A DNA stretch of 64,000 nucleotides from Sulfurimonas sp. RIFOXYD12_FULL_33_39 (lineage in GTDB: Bacteria; Campylobacterota; Campylobacteria; Campylobacterales; Sulfurimonadaceae): NCBI GenBank assembly GCA_001829785.1, contig MICF01000010.1, positions 62,001 through 126,000 of the forward strand. Direction: 5' to 3'. Of this stretch, positions 38,428-48,083 are shown piece by piece; the stretch's first letter is position 1; every line of letters begins with the position of its first letter. Made by a program: the position numbers and the translations under genes. Below the pieces are notes generated by a model. That model did not search any database. It was not told the origin of the DNA and saw only the letters and a program-made list of their open reading frames with translations.

Positions 38428-39186
38428 TTAAAGTTCTTTTGCTCTCTCATATGCTTTTTCTACCGCTTTTATACATGCTGCTCTTACGTTACCGTCTTCA
38501 AGAACCGCATATCCTGCGGCAGTCGTTCCACCCGGACTCATAACACCGTCTTTTAAGAGTGCCGGATGGATATCTTGAATAAGTTCTCCAAAACCGGCAA
38601 AAAGACCTCGCATGGTTATCATAGCATCGCTTCTTTTCATACCTTGTTTTACTGCCCCATCAGAAAGAGCTTCTGCTATAAGGGCTAAATAAGCAGGACC
38701 GCTTCCTGCAAGTGCCGTTGCGATATCCAGCTCTTTTTCACTTCCTAACCAAAGAGTTGTACCGATAGTCCCAAGGAGCTCCCTAGCTTCAGCTTTAAAC
38801 TCCTCATTTCCAGTTAAAGTAGTCATTGACCTACCGACACTAGCAGCTAAATTCGGCATACTTCTAACTACCGCATTTGTGCTTATATACTCTTTTATTT
38901 TTTTGATAGACGTTCCTGCCAAAACAGAATAGACAACTCTAGCAGAACCCTTTAGAAGCGTAGAAATCTCTTCTACATTTGCAGGTTTTACGCAAAGCAT
39001 GATAGTTTTATCATCCATATTAAAATTATCAAGCAAACTCTTACCTATCTTAACTCCAAGTTCATTCTCAAATTTTGTTATATTTTCAATACTTCTGCCT
39101 ACAACCTCTATTTTATAACTATTTTTTAGACCCTTAGCAATGCTTAGAGCCATATTTCCATTTCCGATAAAAGTTATAGTTTTCAT
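38428..39186 (-). CDS. proC: pyrroline-5-carboxylate reductase
   Basis: Last step of proline synthesis. N-terminal NAD(P) loop FIGNGNMALSIAKG, and the C-terminal signature VMSPGGTTAAGYAVLEDG with ALAGSGPAY. 252 residues, normal. It is divergent from proA across 68 bases (39187-39254), so two proline genes flank one regulatory region. The start ATG at 39186 has AAGGCATTTT upstream. Confidence 0.94.
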   Translation of the reverse strand: MKTITFIGNGNMALSIAKGLKNSYKIEVVGRSIENITKFENELGVKIGKSLLDNFNMDDKTIMLCVKPANVEEISTLLKGSARVVYSVLAGTSIKKIKEYISTNAVVRSMPNLAASVGRSMTTLTGNEEFKAEARELLGTIGTTLWLGSEKELDIATALAGSGPAYLALIAEALSDGAVKQGMKRSDAMITMRGLFAGFGELIQDIHPALLKDGVMSPGGTTAAGYAVLEDGNVRAACIKAVEKAYERAKEL

Positions 39187-39254
39187 AAAATGCCTTAATT
39201 TTTTTTATGTTAGTATAGCATTATAAGAATAAATATCAATTTACAAGGCATAAC

Positions 39255-40487
39255 ATGGAACTATTTTTAGCAGAGGCAAAACAAGCACGTAGAGTATTTA
39301 ACGATATTAGCGGTGCTCAAAAAAACAAAATATTAAAAGAGATGGCTAATTCACTAAGAGCGAATACTATGAGTCTGCTTGAGGCAAATGCACTTGATAT
39401 GGCTGATGCAAAGGAGAACTTTCTATCGGCTGCTTTGATGGACAGACTGCTTTTAGATGAGAAGAGAATTGATACTATGGCTGTGGCAATCGAGGAAATA
39501 GCCGCATTAAAAGAGCCTGTAGGACGTGTTCTTGATGGTTGGGTAACGGAAGTCGGATTAAAGATAGAGAAAGTCTCTATACCTATCGGTGTCATAGGCA
39601 TTATTTATGAATCGCGACCGAATGTAACAAGCGATACTGCGGCACTATGTTTTAAAAGCTCAAACGTATGTATATTAAAAGGCGGCAAAGAAGCCGAAAA
39701 CTCAAACATGGCAATAGCAAAGATTCTTCAAAGCGTTTTAGAAAAAAACAATCTGCCTAAATCTTTGATATCTTTAATTCCCGACTCTTCAAGAGAAGGT
39801 GTTGCAAAACTTATAAAGATGGACAAATATGTTGATTTGATTATTCCTCGCGGTGGTGCAGGACTTATAAAGTATGTAAGTGACAATGCAACGGTGAGCG
39901 TAGTTAAACATGACAAGGGACAATGTCATACTTATATAGACAAAGATGCAAAACTAGATGATGCTATAAAAATTGCCATAAATGCTAAAGTTCAAAGACC
40001 CGGTGTCTGTAATGCTATGGAGACTCTTCTTGTTGATAGAGCAATTGCTTTGGATGCGCTACCTAAGCTAAAAGCTGAATTTGACAAATCTCATACTGAG
40101 CTTAAAGGGTGTTTTGAGACTCAAGCTATTATTGATGTAAAAAATGCAACTGATGAAGATTATGATACCGAATATTTAGCAAATATATTAAATATAAAAG
40201 TTGTTGATGGAGTTGAAGGTGCTATAGAGCATATTGTGAGATTTACTTCCGGTCACTCAGAAGCCATAATTACACAAAACGTAACGGCTGCAGAGAGATT
40301 TTTAAATGCTATTGATGCAGCGGCAGTTTATCTAAATGCTTCTACAAGATTTACCGATGGCGGAGCTTTTGGCTTTGGTGCAGAAGTAGGTATAAGCACA
40401 AACAAACTTCATGCTCGGGGACCTATGGGTATAGAAGGGTTAACAACTTATAAGTTTAAAATTTACGGAAGTGGACAAATCAGATAA
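39255..40487 (+). CDS. proA: glutamate-5-semialdehyde dehydrogenase
   Basis: Reduces gamma-glutamyl phosphate to glutamate semialdehyde. The catalytic cysteine is in KVQRPGVCNAMET and the cofactor region in YESRPNVTSDTAALCFKS. 410 residues, normal. AAGGCATAAC precedes the ATG. proB is not in this window. Confidence 0.95.
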   Translation: MELFLAEAKQARRVFNDISGAQKNKILKEMANSLRANTMSLLEANALDMADAKENFLSAALMDRLLLDEKRIDTMAVAIEEIAALKEPVGRVLDGWVTEVGLKIEKVSIPIGVIGIIYESRPNVTSDTAALCFKSSNVCILKGGKEAENSNMAIAKILQSVLEKNNLPKSLISLIPDSSREGVAKLIKMDKYVDLIIPRGGAGLIKYVSDNATVSVVKHDKGQCHTYIDKDAKLDDAIKIAINAKVQRPGVCNAMETLLVDRAIALDALPKLKAEFDKSHTELKGCFETQAIIDVKNATDEDYDTEYLANILNIKVVDGVEGAIEHIVRFTSGHSEAIITQNVTAAERFLNAIDAAAVYLNASTRFTDGGAFGFGAEVGISTNKLHARGPMGIEGLTTYKFKIYGSGQIR

Positions 40488-40559
40488 ATAGTTGACTCAA
40501 ATCAACACTATAAATTAAAAGATTAAATACAATTATAAATATTAATAAAAAGGTTTTTT

Positions 40560-40901
40560 ATGTCTTTAATTCCAAGTGAAGCCTCAAAAATAGATGTTGT
40601 TGGCGCATCTGTTGATTTTTTTAAACTAGAAAAGGATGGAGAGAGTACTTACTATTTTGATACTTCAAAATGTGCTCCGCCAGAACCGATGGTAAATGCG
40701 ATGTGCGGTCTCAAACTTATCAAGGGAACTAATTCTAAATTAGTTATGATAAATCATAAAACTCCAGGTGGGCTTTTTGCAAAGCTTGAAGATGATATTT
40801 TATATGAGATAGAAACTTTAGACAACGGTTTAGTTAAGGTTGTTTTTTCAAGTAATAATTCATCATCGGCTAATACAGATTTTGAAAATACAAATCACTA
40901 A
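40560..40901 (+). CDS. DUF2249-like small protein
   Basis: A 113-residue soluble protein. The core (residues 30-95) has the DUF2249 pattern: YYFDTSKCAPPEPMVNAM, then a strand-helix ending LVMINHKTPGGLFAKLE and YEIETLDNGLVKVVF. DUF2249 proteins resemble the sulfur carrier TusA and are often found with nitrogen-oxide or haem-copper genes. A TATAAA-like box and AAAAAGG precede the start. It is followed in four bases by the membrane protein gene. Confidence 0.68.
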   Translation: MSLIPSEASKIDVVGASVDFFKLEKDGESTYYFDTSKCAPPEPMVNAMCGLKLIKGTNSKLVMINHKTPGGLFAKLEDDILYEIETLDNGLVKVVFSSNNSSSANTDFENTNH

Positions 40902-40905
40902 TTAA

Positions 40906-42141
40906 ATGTTTCCCGTCTCTCAAGATTTTGCGCCTCCATTTAAACTAATCTCTCCGTTTTTTATATTGGGGAGTCTGTTTTATCTTCTATCGGTGCTATA
41001 TCTTTTCTTTTTTTCGATTGAAAACATCTCCATGTTAGACGCAAAAGTAGTTAGCTTTGTTCATCTATTTTTGCTAGGCTTTATTATGATGACAATTTTT
41101 GGTGCAATGGCGCAACTGGTGCCTGTTGTTTTAGAAGTCGGGCATTTTGGGGTTGAACTATTTTATGCTATATGGCCTCTATTATCAATAGGAACCATAC
41201 TTATGGTTACTGGTTTTTTGAACTATCCGATGATTCTGCCTTTTGGCGGAGTCGTTGTACTTATTGCAATTATGATATTTGTTATGGAGATATTTTTAAC
41301 CATAAAAAAAGTCAAAAAATTTAATCTGGTAATGAGTAGTGTGCTTATATCAAACATGTTTTTATTTTTTGGAATTATTTTTGGACTTGTTATGGCGCTA
41401 GGCTATGCAGGAATGATAAATATAGATATAAATTCGCTTCTTAAAAGTCATGTATTTTTAGTTATTGTTGGATATATAGTTATAACTATAATGGGTCTAT
41501 CCATGGTTTTACTTCCAATGTTTGGACTTTCTCACGGCTTTTCAACAAAACCTCTTAAAATTGCTATTACAATAGTCTCATTAGCTGTTTTATCTACCGT
41601 ACTCTCATCATTTTTAGACTCTAAACTTTTTGCATATATTAGCTACATGTTAACGGCACTAGGGTTGTTTATATACTTTTACTTTATCAATACTATATAT
41701 AAAACAAGAGCCAGAAAAGAGATAGACATTTATGCAAAATCACTTATTTTTGCATATTTTTCTTTAATTGCATCGTTGATTTTAGCTATTATCTATTTAA
41801 CACTTGATTATGAACCGTTACTATTAAGCTCAGGTTGGCTTATGTTCTTTGGCTTTTTTGCTTTTGCGATAACAGGACATATATATAAAATCATCCCTTT
41901 TCTTGTCTGGTTTGAGAGATTTTCTCCTCTTGTCGGAAAACAAAAAGTCCCAATGTTAGCAGATATGCTTCCTAAAAAAAGCTCTTCCGTGCAATTTATT
42001 TTTGGTGCAATAGGAGTTGTTGTAGTTGCGGTAGCACTCCTGCTACAAGACGATACTTTTATAAAAGCCGGTGCTTCATTTTTACTAATAGGTGCTTTAG
42101 CTTTTGTAAGAAATGTATTTTATATGATTAATTATAGATAA
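40906..42141 (+). CDS. polytopic haem-copper oxidase/NnrS-like membrane protein
   Basis: A 411-residue protein with about 12 membrane helices. The segment VSFVHLFLLGFIMMTIFGAM and the histidines in LLKSHVFLVIVGY and FGLSHGF resemble short relatives of cytochrome oxidase subunit I and NnrS, whose histidines bind haem and copper. I cannot place it in one family. Flanked by DUF2249 and DUF59 genes in one transcript, it may act in nitrogen-oxide handling or assembly of a respiratory enzyme. Confidence 0.6.
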   Translation: MFPVSQDFAPPFKLISPFFILGSLFYLLSVLYLFFFSIENISMLDAKVVSFVHLFLLGFIMMTIFGAMAQLVPVVLEVGHFGVELFYAIWPLLSIGTILMVTGFLNYPMILPFGGVVVLIAIMIFVMEIFLTIKKVKKFNLVMSSVLISNMFLFFGIIFGLVMALGYAGMINIDINSLLKSHVFLVIVGYIVITIMGLSMVLLPMFGLSHGFSTKPLKIAITIVSLAVLSTVLSSFLDSKLFAYISYMLTALGLFIYFYFINTIYKTRARKEIDIYAKSLIFAYFSLIASLILAIIYLTLDYEPLLLSSGWLMFFGFFAFAITGHIYKIIPFLVWFERFSPLVGKQKVPMLADMLPKKSSSVQFIFGAIGVVVVAVALLLQDDTFIKAGASFLLIGALAFVRNVFYMINYR

Positions 42142-42152
42142 AAGGATTACCG

Positions 42153-42455
42153 ATGTACTCAAAAGAAGAACTGTTTTTAGCTATTTCAACCGTAATAGAC
42201 CCTGAAGTTGGATTTAACCTTGTAGAAATGGGGCTTATATATGACGCTTCATGTGACGAAGAAGGAAACGCTTATGTCAAGATGACACTTTCAACAAAAG
42301 CTTGCCCTATGCACCAGCTTATTCAACAGTGGGTTAAAGAAGCTGTTTTAAAAATGGCTAATATTAAAAATGTTGAAATTGAACTAGTTTGGGAACCTGA
42401 GTGGAATATCACAATGGCAAACGAGAATGTTAAAAAAGCATTAAGCAGAGGTTAA
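42153..42455 (+). CDS. DUF59/MIP18-type iron-sulfur assembly protein (SufT/PaaD-like)
   Basis: A 100-residue protein with the DUF59 pattern: TVIDPEVGFNLVEMGLIYD, and TLSTKACPMHQLIQ around the conserved cysteine. These proteins help mature Fe-S clusters or assemble metal enzymes. AAAGGATTACCG precedes the ATG. Its last 15 bases overlap the 3' end of the REC-Hpt-like gene on the other strand. Confidence 0.85.
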   Translation: MYSKEELFLAISTVIDPEVGFNLVEMGLIYDASCDEEGNAYVKMTLSTKACPMHQLIQQWVKEAVLKMANIKNVEIELVWEPEWNITMANENVKKALSRG

Positions 42456-43448
42456 AACTTTATACTCTTTAATAGCTTCACAAGCTTTATAAAGAGACCT
42501 CTCATACTGTTTTAGGTTATTTATATATTCCATATCTGAAGGGTTTACTAGACTCTGTTTTAAATCAAGAGCCGATTTATATAGCTTATTTGCGCCAATG
42601 TTTGCCGCAACTCCTAAAATATCTAACAGTATCCTATCAGCACTCTTAGAATCAGTAGCATTTAAATACTCTTTTATCACATCTGCGGAATCTGAATATT
42701 TTGATAGAAAATCATCAAGTATCTCCAGATAAAACTCTTTATCACCTGCACATATTTCTAAACCTTTGCTGCTATCTATATCTACTATATTATCAGCTTT
42801 TATAACATTTTGTTGCACCTCTTGTCCTGCCGTATAGGTATAAAGAGTATCATAAAGAGCGTCCATTTTAAGAGGTTTTTCCAGATGTGCTTCCATACCG
42901 GCATTTAGCATCTTTTTTATATCATCTGCTGCAATATCTCCGCTAAGAGCGATTATAGGAATATTATTGTAATCTGGATTACGACGAATAAGTTTTGTAG
43001 TTTCAAAACCGTCTATTATAGGCATATGCAAATCCATAAATATCATTGAGAAGTCACTATCATACTTCAAGATAGCAAGTACCTCTTCTCCGTTATTTGC
43101 AACTCGTGCATCTACTCCTGAATCCAACAATATAGAGGTTATAACTTTTTGATTTATAATATTATCTTCGGCAATTAAAACTTTAACATTTTTAAATACA
43201 GTAAAATCATCTTTTTTAATCTTATCATGTTGAATTAAATTACGCTTTTTTCTATCTATTTTTCTATTTTGTTTAACTTTAAATATTTTTGTTTCAGAAA
43301 CCTCGGCTTGAGGCTCTATTTTTTCTAAAAGTTGAATGTTTTTTTTATTTTTTAATATTTTAAAAACAGTAAACAGCGATAGCAATAATATAAGAGCAAG
43401 AATTACAACTATAAATAACAGATAATTCCCGTCTTGCAATAGCTGCAT
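42441..43448 (-). CDS. membrane-anchored REC protein with histidine-less Hpt-like domain
   Basis: ATG at 43448 (with GAGTGGA upstream) is preferred to a GTG ten codons earlier. The 335-residue product has one membrane helix (about 9-30), a basic linker, a receiver domain (phospho-acceptor Asp in MIFMDLHMPIIDG, lysine in HLEKPLKM), and a C-terminal four-helix Hpt-like domain. In that domain the usual HTLKGVAGNIGA reads LDILGVAANIGA: the phosphorylated histidine is replaced by leucine. There is no kinase domain. It may receive phosphate on the REC domain while the Hpt-like part serves only for docking. Confidence 0.8.
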   Translation of the reverse strand: MQLLQDGNYLLFIVVILALILLLSLFTVFKILKNKKNIQLLEKIEPQAEVSETKIFKVKQNRKIDRKKRNLIQHDKIKKDDFTVFKNVKVLIAEDNIINQKVITSILLDSGVDARVANNGEEVLAILKYDSDFSMIFMDLHMPIIDGFETTKLIRRNPDYNNIPIIALSGDIAADDIKKMLNAGMEAHLEKPLKMDALYDTLYTYTAGQEVQQNVIKADNIVDIDSSKGLEICAGDKEFYLEILDDFLSKYSDSADVIKEYLNATDSKSADRILLDILGVAANIGANKLYKSALDLKQSLVNPSDMEYINNLKQYERSLYKACEAIKEYKVLTSA

Positions 43449-43539
43449 ATATCCACTCTTTTTTAATTTATGATACACTAATAAAAATTAAACTTTACAA
43501 AGTTAATGTATAATATAAGAAAAGATTGATAGGTCGTAT

Positions 43540-44472
43540 ATGCAAGTTATTCCTCATATTCCTGTATTGCATAGAGAAGTTTTAGAACTTTTTAGCAATA
43601 TAAAAAGCGGGATTATTATAGATTGTACAATGGGTTACGGTGGACACTCTTCGATAATTCTTGAAACAAATCCGAATATAAAACTTATAGCTATCGATCA
43701 AGACCAAAGCGCAATTGATTTTTCAACACTTAGACTTGAGCCTTATAAAGATAGAGTAAGCATAAAAAAAGGTCGTTTTTCTAATATAATTAAAGAGATT
43801 TTAGAAGAGTATGATATTAAAGATATCAAAGGCATACTTGCAGATATCGGAGTCTCTTCACTTCAACTAGATCAAAAAGAGAGAGGCTTCTCTTTTTCAA
43901 GCGAAAATCTTGACATGAGAATGGATACTAATGCACCTTTAAGTGCCGCGATAGTTATAAATGAGTACTCCCAAAATGAGATAGAACGAATACTCTTAGA
44001 GTACGGTGAACTTAGAAACTATAAAAAAATAGCATCTTTTATAGTAAATAACCGTCCCTTTTCTTCTGCAAAAGAGTTAAGTGATGCCACAAAACATATG
44101 ATGACTTTTGGAAAAAAAATCCACCCCTCAACACTTTTAATGCAAGCTATTCGTATTGAGGTAAATGATGAACTCGGCGAATTAAATTCACTTTTAAACA
44201 CTATTGAAGAAGCTAAATTTCCAAATGCGAAAGTAGCTATTATCTCTTTTCACTCTCTTGAGGACAGAATCGTAAAAAACAGATTTAACGAATGGAAAAA
44301 CAGTTGTATTTGTCCTCCTGAGGCAATGAGATGTACATGTACAAATAACTATTCACTGGGGAAAATTTTAACAAAAAAGCCTATAATTGCACAAAATGAT
44401 GAATTAAAAGAAAACCAAAGAAGCAGAAGCGCTAAAATGAGAGTTTTTGAAATGAGAAATATAGATGAATGA
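43540..44472 (+). CDS. rsmH: 16S rRNA (cytosine-1402-N4)-methyltransferase
   Basis: Methylates C1402 of 16S rRNA in the ribosomal P site. SAM-binding region IDCTMGYGGHSSIIL and the family motifs LADIGVSSLQLD and IISFHSLEDRIVK are present. 310 residues, normal. It is followed by an FtsL-like gene with an 8-base overlap, the usual mraW-ftsL order of division clusters, but without ftsI or mur genes after it. Confidence 0.95.
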   Translation: MQVIPHIPVLHREVLELFSNIKSGIIIDCTMGYGGHSSIILETNPNIKLIAIDQDQSAIDFSTLRLEPYKDRVSIKKGRFSNIIKEILEEYDIKDIKGILADIGVSSLQLDQKERGFSFSSENLDMRMDTNAPLSAAIVINEYSQNEIERILLEYGELRNYKKIASFIVNNRPFSSAKELSDATKHMMTFGKKIHPSTLLMQAIRIEVNDELGELNSLLNTIEEAKFPNAKVAIISFHSLEDRIVKNRFNEWKNSCICPPEAMRCTCTNNYSLGKILTKKPIIAQNDELKENQRSRSAKMRVFEMRNIDE

Positions 44473-44743
44473 TAAATTAGAACTTTTAGACGAAATTGAT
44501 TTAGTTCTCAACCCTCAAAAAGGTGTGGATACAAATCATCTTGTATCTGTTTTACTAACTATATTATTTATTTTAGTAGTACTATTTCCAAAAATATATA
44601 TTCAACAACAGATATATTTTATAAGCAGGGATATATCAAAACTAAAAGGCGAGTATGACACGCTAAAAGAAGAGAATAGATTAATCGGCAGTTCTGTTGA
44701 GTCGATACGATTTAAAAATCGAATACTTGATACACTTTTTTAA
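44465..44743 (+). CDS. FtsL-like septum membrane protein
   Basis: A 92-residue single-pass protein: cytoplasmic N-terminus, membrane helix at about 24-44 (LVSVLLTILFILVVLFPKIY), and a short periplasmic coiled coil (LKGEYDTLKEENRLI). The size, topology and place after rsmH fit FtsL, a division protein too divergent for a sequence-only call. It overlaps rsmH by 8 bases and precedes the RND gene by 9. Confidence 0.65.
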   Translation: MNDKLELLDEIDLVLNPQKGVDTNHLVSVLLTILFILVVLFPKIYIQQQIYFISRDISKLKGEYDTLKEENRLIGSSVESIRFKNRILDTLF

Positions 44744-44752
44744 AGAGATTTA

Positions 44753-47700
44753 ATGATTCGACGCTTTTTAGAGTTTGCCATAGACAAACCACTTTTAAAT
44801 CATATTTTACTAACTTTCATTTTTGTTTTATCCATATTTTCTTACATAAATATACCAAAAGAGATATTTCCTCCGATGAACATGGATAAAATAACCATCT
44901 TAGGCGGATATACCGGAACATCAGCAGACGTACTCGATAAGATGGTTGTTAAAACAATAGAAGACGATTTACAAAATATAAATGAGCTAGATGATATTAA
45001 AACTACTATTAAAAACGGTTCATTTTCGATAATAGCAGACATTAAACCAAACTCTGACAATATCAGCGTTTTAAATGATGTTAAAGATGTAGTAAGTAGT
45101 GTAAAAAAAGATTTACCTGCGGATATGGCTGAACCTATTGCAAAAATAAAACTAAATACTTTTCCTCTTGCTCTTATTGCAATAGCTGGTGACAAACCCA
45201 AAGAGGAACTTCTAGCAAAAGCAGAAGAGTTAAAAAGTGAACTAAGCAAGTTTAAAGAACTAAGCGAAATTACAATTCGCGGTGACGCGGATGAAGAGTT
45301 GGTTATAAAAATCAATGAACAAAAACTTTTGGCTTTTGGGCTTAAACCCGCCTTGGCTGTAGAATCATTGAGAAATATTAGTTCTGTTTTTCCAATCGGT
45401 ACAATCAAAGAGATGGGAGCCCATCTATACATCTCTACTTACAACGGAGAAAAAAACAAAGATTCAATAGAACAGACCATTATTGGTGTCGGAAATACCA
45501 GAGTTCGCATAGGAGATATTGCGGATGTTTCATTTAAACTTAGCGATGAGTCTGAACTTTCTCACTATAACGGAGTCAGAAATATATCGATAAATATTGC
45601 AAAATCAAAAGACGGCAATGCAATTGAGTTGGTAAAAGAGATTCGCTTACATTTAAAAGAGAAGTCAAAACTCAATCCTAATTTAAAATACGAAATATAT
45701 ACTGATACGTCAATATGGATTAAAAACCGCCTAAATACAGTTGTTGCAAATATAATATTTGGTTTGATGCTTGTTTTTTTAGCCATGTTAATATTTATAA
45801 ACCGCGGTATAGCTATAGTCGTTGCTTTGGGTATTCCCGTAAGTTTTATGATTGGACTTATCGCAACACAAATTATGGGAGACAGTCTAAATATGCTCTC
45901 TCTTCTTGGCGCGCTTATAGCTCTTGGGATGTTAGTAGATGAAGCTATCGTAGTAGCTGAGAATATATATAGACATCTCGAAAACGGTATGGAGAAAAGA
46001 GAAGCTGCTATCGTAGGTGCGCAGGAGATGTTTCCTGCAGTTCTTACGGCTACCCTTACTACTGTTTTTGCATTTTTGCCCATGCTTTTACTTACGGGCG
46101 AAATGGGAATGTTTATAAAAATAATCCCGATAATGATAACAGTGCTTCTCCTCTCATCTTTGTTTGAAGCATTTTATTTTTTACCGTTGCATGCACATGA
46201 TTTTTTAAAAATATCACATAATGAGAGTTTTACAAAAAAAATTTGGAAAAAACTATCATCTTGGCACAACACCGTTCTTCATTTTTTCTTTAAAAAAAAG
46301 CATCTATCTCTTATAATTATTATTGTTACAATATTGTCTATAACCGGTGTTTTATTTAAAAACTCTAAATTCCAGCTCTTTCCGGACTTTGACACCACAC
46401 AAATTTATGTATATGGAAAAGTTAATATAAATAATGATTTAGAAAATACTGAAGTAAAAGTAACAGCACTGGAAAAAGAGTTGTTAAATAATATACATGG
46501 CAGTGATATATCATCTATTACATCAATAATAGGTTTTAAACTTGATGCTAAAAACATGGCTGAGAGCGGTGATCATCTTTTTCATATATTTATTGATTTA
46601 AAAGAGCGTGCCCCTGATAATTTTTTTGATAAATATTTAAGCCCATATTTATCTCTTGAGTATAACAAAGAGAGTTTAATAAGAAAAAGAGCCGCTAACG
46701 AAATTGCCATAGATGTTGAAAGAGTAGTAAAACCATTTAGAGATTTAAAAAATGACACTAACTTGATATACGAAGAGATAGTCGTAAAAGTTCCCGGAGC
46801 AGGTGTAGTAGCTTCAGATATTGAGATAAGTCTAAGCGGTCAAAGTGAACAAAAAATCATTTCATCAATTAAAGAGTTAGAAGATTCACTAAAAGTTATC
46901 GATGGTATCAGCAATGTATCAAATGACGCGACACTCGGTGAAAAAGAGTTAAAACTTCGTGTAAATGAGTATGGTCAACAGTTAGGCTTCAGCGAAGAGT
47001 ATATTTCAAAAGAGCTTAGGTCTTATTACCTAAAGGGTGAATACGGCAAAATGTTCAATGAAAGCGGTCTTGTTCGCATAAAAATTGAGAGTCAGATAAA
47101 TGAACAGATAAACTCTATAAATAATATAGAAGTTCAAGTTCCCTCTTTAGATAAATTTGTATTGCTCAGTGAAGTATGTGATTTTATTGTGACTCAAGGA
47201 TTTGTTGCACTTCAAAAAGAAAATGGAAAAAGAATTAGAACCGTAGTTGCTTCTTTAGACAAAAAAATAATAACTTCTGCAGAAGTTATGAAAATATTAG
47301 AACCGACATTTACAAAATTAAAATCAGATGGCTGTATAATAGATATAAAAGGCGAAGAAAAAGAGAACAGCAAAAATAAAAGAGAGATGTTGCAAGCAGG
47401 ATTAATAGCAATATTTTTAATTTTTATAACTCTTGTTTGGCTTTTTGACTCTATAAAAAAATCACTTATTATCATAAGCACCATACCGCTTGTTTTGCTT
47501 GGTGTATTTATTGGTCATTCAGTCATGGGCATTAACCTTACTATGCCCGGTATGATAGGAATAGTAGGTTTAGCAGGTGTTGTAGTAAATGATGGGCTTA
47601 TTGTTGTTAGTTTTATTAAAAACGCAAGAAACACGGAAGAGCTGATGAAACAAGCCCAAACAAGATTAAGACCTGTCATTTTAACATCATTGACTACCGT

Positions 47701-47860
47701 TCTTGGGTTAGCAACATTAATGTTTTTTCCTTCAGGTCAAGCGATGATACTTCAGCCAATGGCAATTTCACTTGGATTTGGAATCGCTTGGGCAACCGTA
47801 TTAAATCTTGTATATGTTCCTCTACTTTATGCTGTTGTTTTCAGAATAAAAGATGCATAA
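44753..47860 (+). CDS. RND superfamily efflux transporter (AcrB-like)
   Basis: A 1035-residue inner-membrane pump with two repeats, each a first helix, a large periplasmic domain and a five- to six-helix bundle. The helix-4 proton-relay region reads ALGMLVDEAIVVAENIYRH (Glu in place of the second Asp of the usual VDD), and the second half has VVNDGLIVVSFI. The matching membrane fusion and outer-membrane proteins are not adjacent, so the substrate and partners are unknown. It is the last backbone gene before the tRNA and the mobile element. Confidence 0.9.
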   Translation: MIRRFLEFAIDKPLLNHILLTFIFVLSIFSYINIPKEIFPPMNMDKITILGGYTGTSADVLDKMVVKTIEDDLQNINELDDIKTTIKNGSFSIIADIKPNSDNISVLNDVKDVVSSVKKDLPADMAEPIAKIKLNTFPLALIAIAGDKPKEELLAKAEELKSELSKFKELSEITIRGDADEELVIKINEQKLLAFGLKPALAVESLRNISSVFPIGTIKEMGAHLYISTYNGEKNKDSIEQTIIGVGNTRVRIGDIADVSFKLSDESELSHYNGVRNISINIAKSKDGNAIELVKEIRLHLKEKSKLNPNLKYEIYTDTSIWIKNRLNTVVANIIFGLMLVFLAMLIFINRGIAIVVALGIPVSFMIGLIATQIMGDSLNMLSLLGALIALGMLVDEAIVVAENIYRHLENGMEKREAAIVGAQEMFPAVLTATLTTVFAFLPMLLLTGEMGMFIKIIPIMITVLLLSSLFEAFYFLPLHAHDFLKISHNESFTKKIWKKLSSWHNTVLHFFFKKKHLSLIIIIVTILSITGVLFKNSKFQLFPDFDTTQIYVYGKVNINNDLENTEVKVTALEKELLNNIHGSDISSITSIIGFKLDAKNMAESGDHLFHIFIDLKERAPDNFFDKYLSPYLSLEYNKESLIRKRAANEIAIDVERVVKPFRDLKNDTNLIYEEIVVKVPGAGVVASDIEISLSGQSEQKIISSIKELEDSLKVIDGISNVSNDATLGEKELKLRVNEYGQQLGFSEEYISKELRSYYLKGEYGKMFNESGLVRIKIESQINEQINSINNIEVQVPSLDKFVLLSEVCDFIVTQGFVALQKENGKRIRTVVASLDKKIITSAEVMKILEPTFTKLKSDGCIIDIKGEEKENSKNKREMLQAGLIAIFLIFITLVWLFDSIKKSLIIISTIPLVLLGVFIGHSVMGINLTMPGMIGIVGLAGVVVNDGLIVVSFIKNARNTEELMKQAQTRLRPVILTSLTTVLGLATLMFFPSGQAMILQPMAISLGFGIAWATVLNLVYVPLLYAVVFRIKDA

Positions 47861-47889
47861 AAATCAGAAAAGTCTAAGGTGAGGTAAAG

Positions 47890-47895
47890 TATAAT
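47890..47895 (+). promoter_or_regulatory. -10 box of the tRNA gene
   Basis: TATAAT at 47890-47895, 17 bases before the mature tRNA 5' end; no clear -35 box, which is common in Campylobacterota promoters. Confidence 0.55.
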
Positions 47896-47912
47896 TCCGT
47901 CCTACAAACAGT

Positions 47913-47989
47913 GGGTTCTTAGCTCAGTTGGTTAGAGCCCCCCGCTCATAACGGGGTGGTCGAGTGTTCAAGTCACTCAGAACCCACCA
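47913..47989 (+). tRNA. tRNA with anticodon CAT (Ile2 or elongator Met)
   Basis: A complete 77-base cloverleaf: acceptor GGGTTCT/AGAACCC, D stem GCTC/GAGC, anticodon stem CCCCG/CGGGG with loop CTCATAA (anticodon CAT), T stem GAGTG/CACTC with loop TTCAAGT, and encoded ACCA. The TGGTCG variable region and TTCAAGTC loop resemble E. coli tRNA-Ile2, in which C34 becomes lysidine, more than elongator Met, but I cannot be certain; it does not look like initiator Met. The island genes begin at once downstream, so this gene is the likely integration site. Confidence 0.93.
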
Positions 47990-48059
47990 CTTACAAACTC
48001 CCTAAATATTGAACTTTCAAAGACTTTTTAAAAGAAAAATAAAATAAGCCAAAAACCTA

Positions 48060-48083
48060 TTACCCCACTTTTTACCCCACTTT
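48060..48083. repeat. two tandem 12-bp repeats near the tRNA end of the element
   Basis: TTACCCCACTTT occurs twice head to tail (48060-48071 and 48072-48083), about 70 bases after the tRNA. Tandem repeats at this distance from an attachment site are often arm-type sites for a tyrosine integrase or sites for an excisionase; that role is inferred. Confidence 0.7.

Noticed and set aside
44842..45432. Antisense 196-codon frame inside the RND gene
   Set aside because: Serine/isoleucine-rich shadow of the strongly coding opposite strand; no ribosome site or family pattern. The same holds for the antisense frame at 45565-46083.
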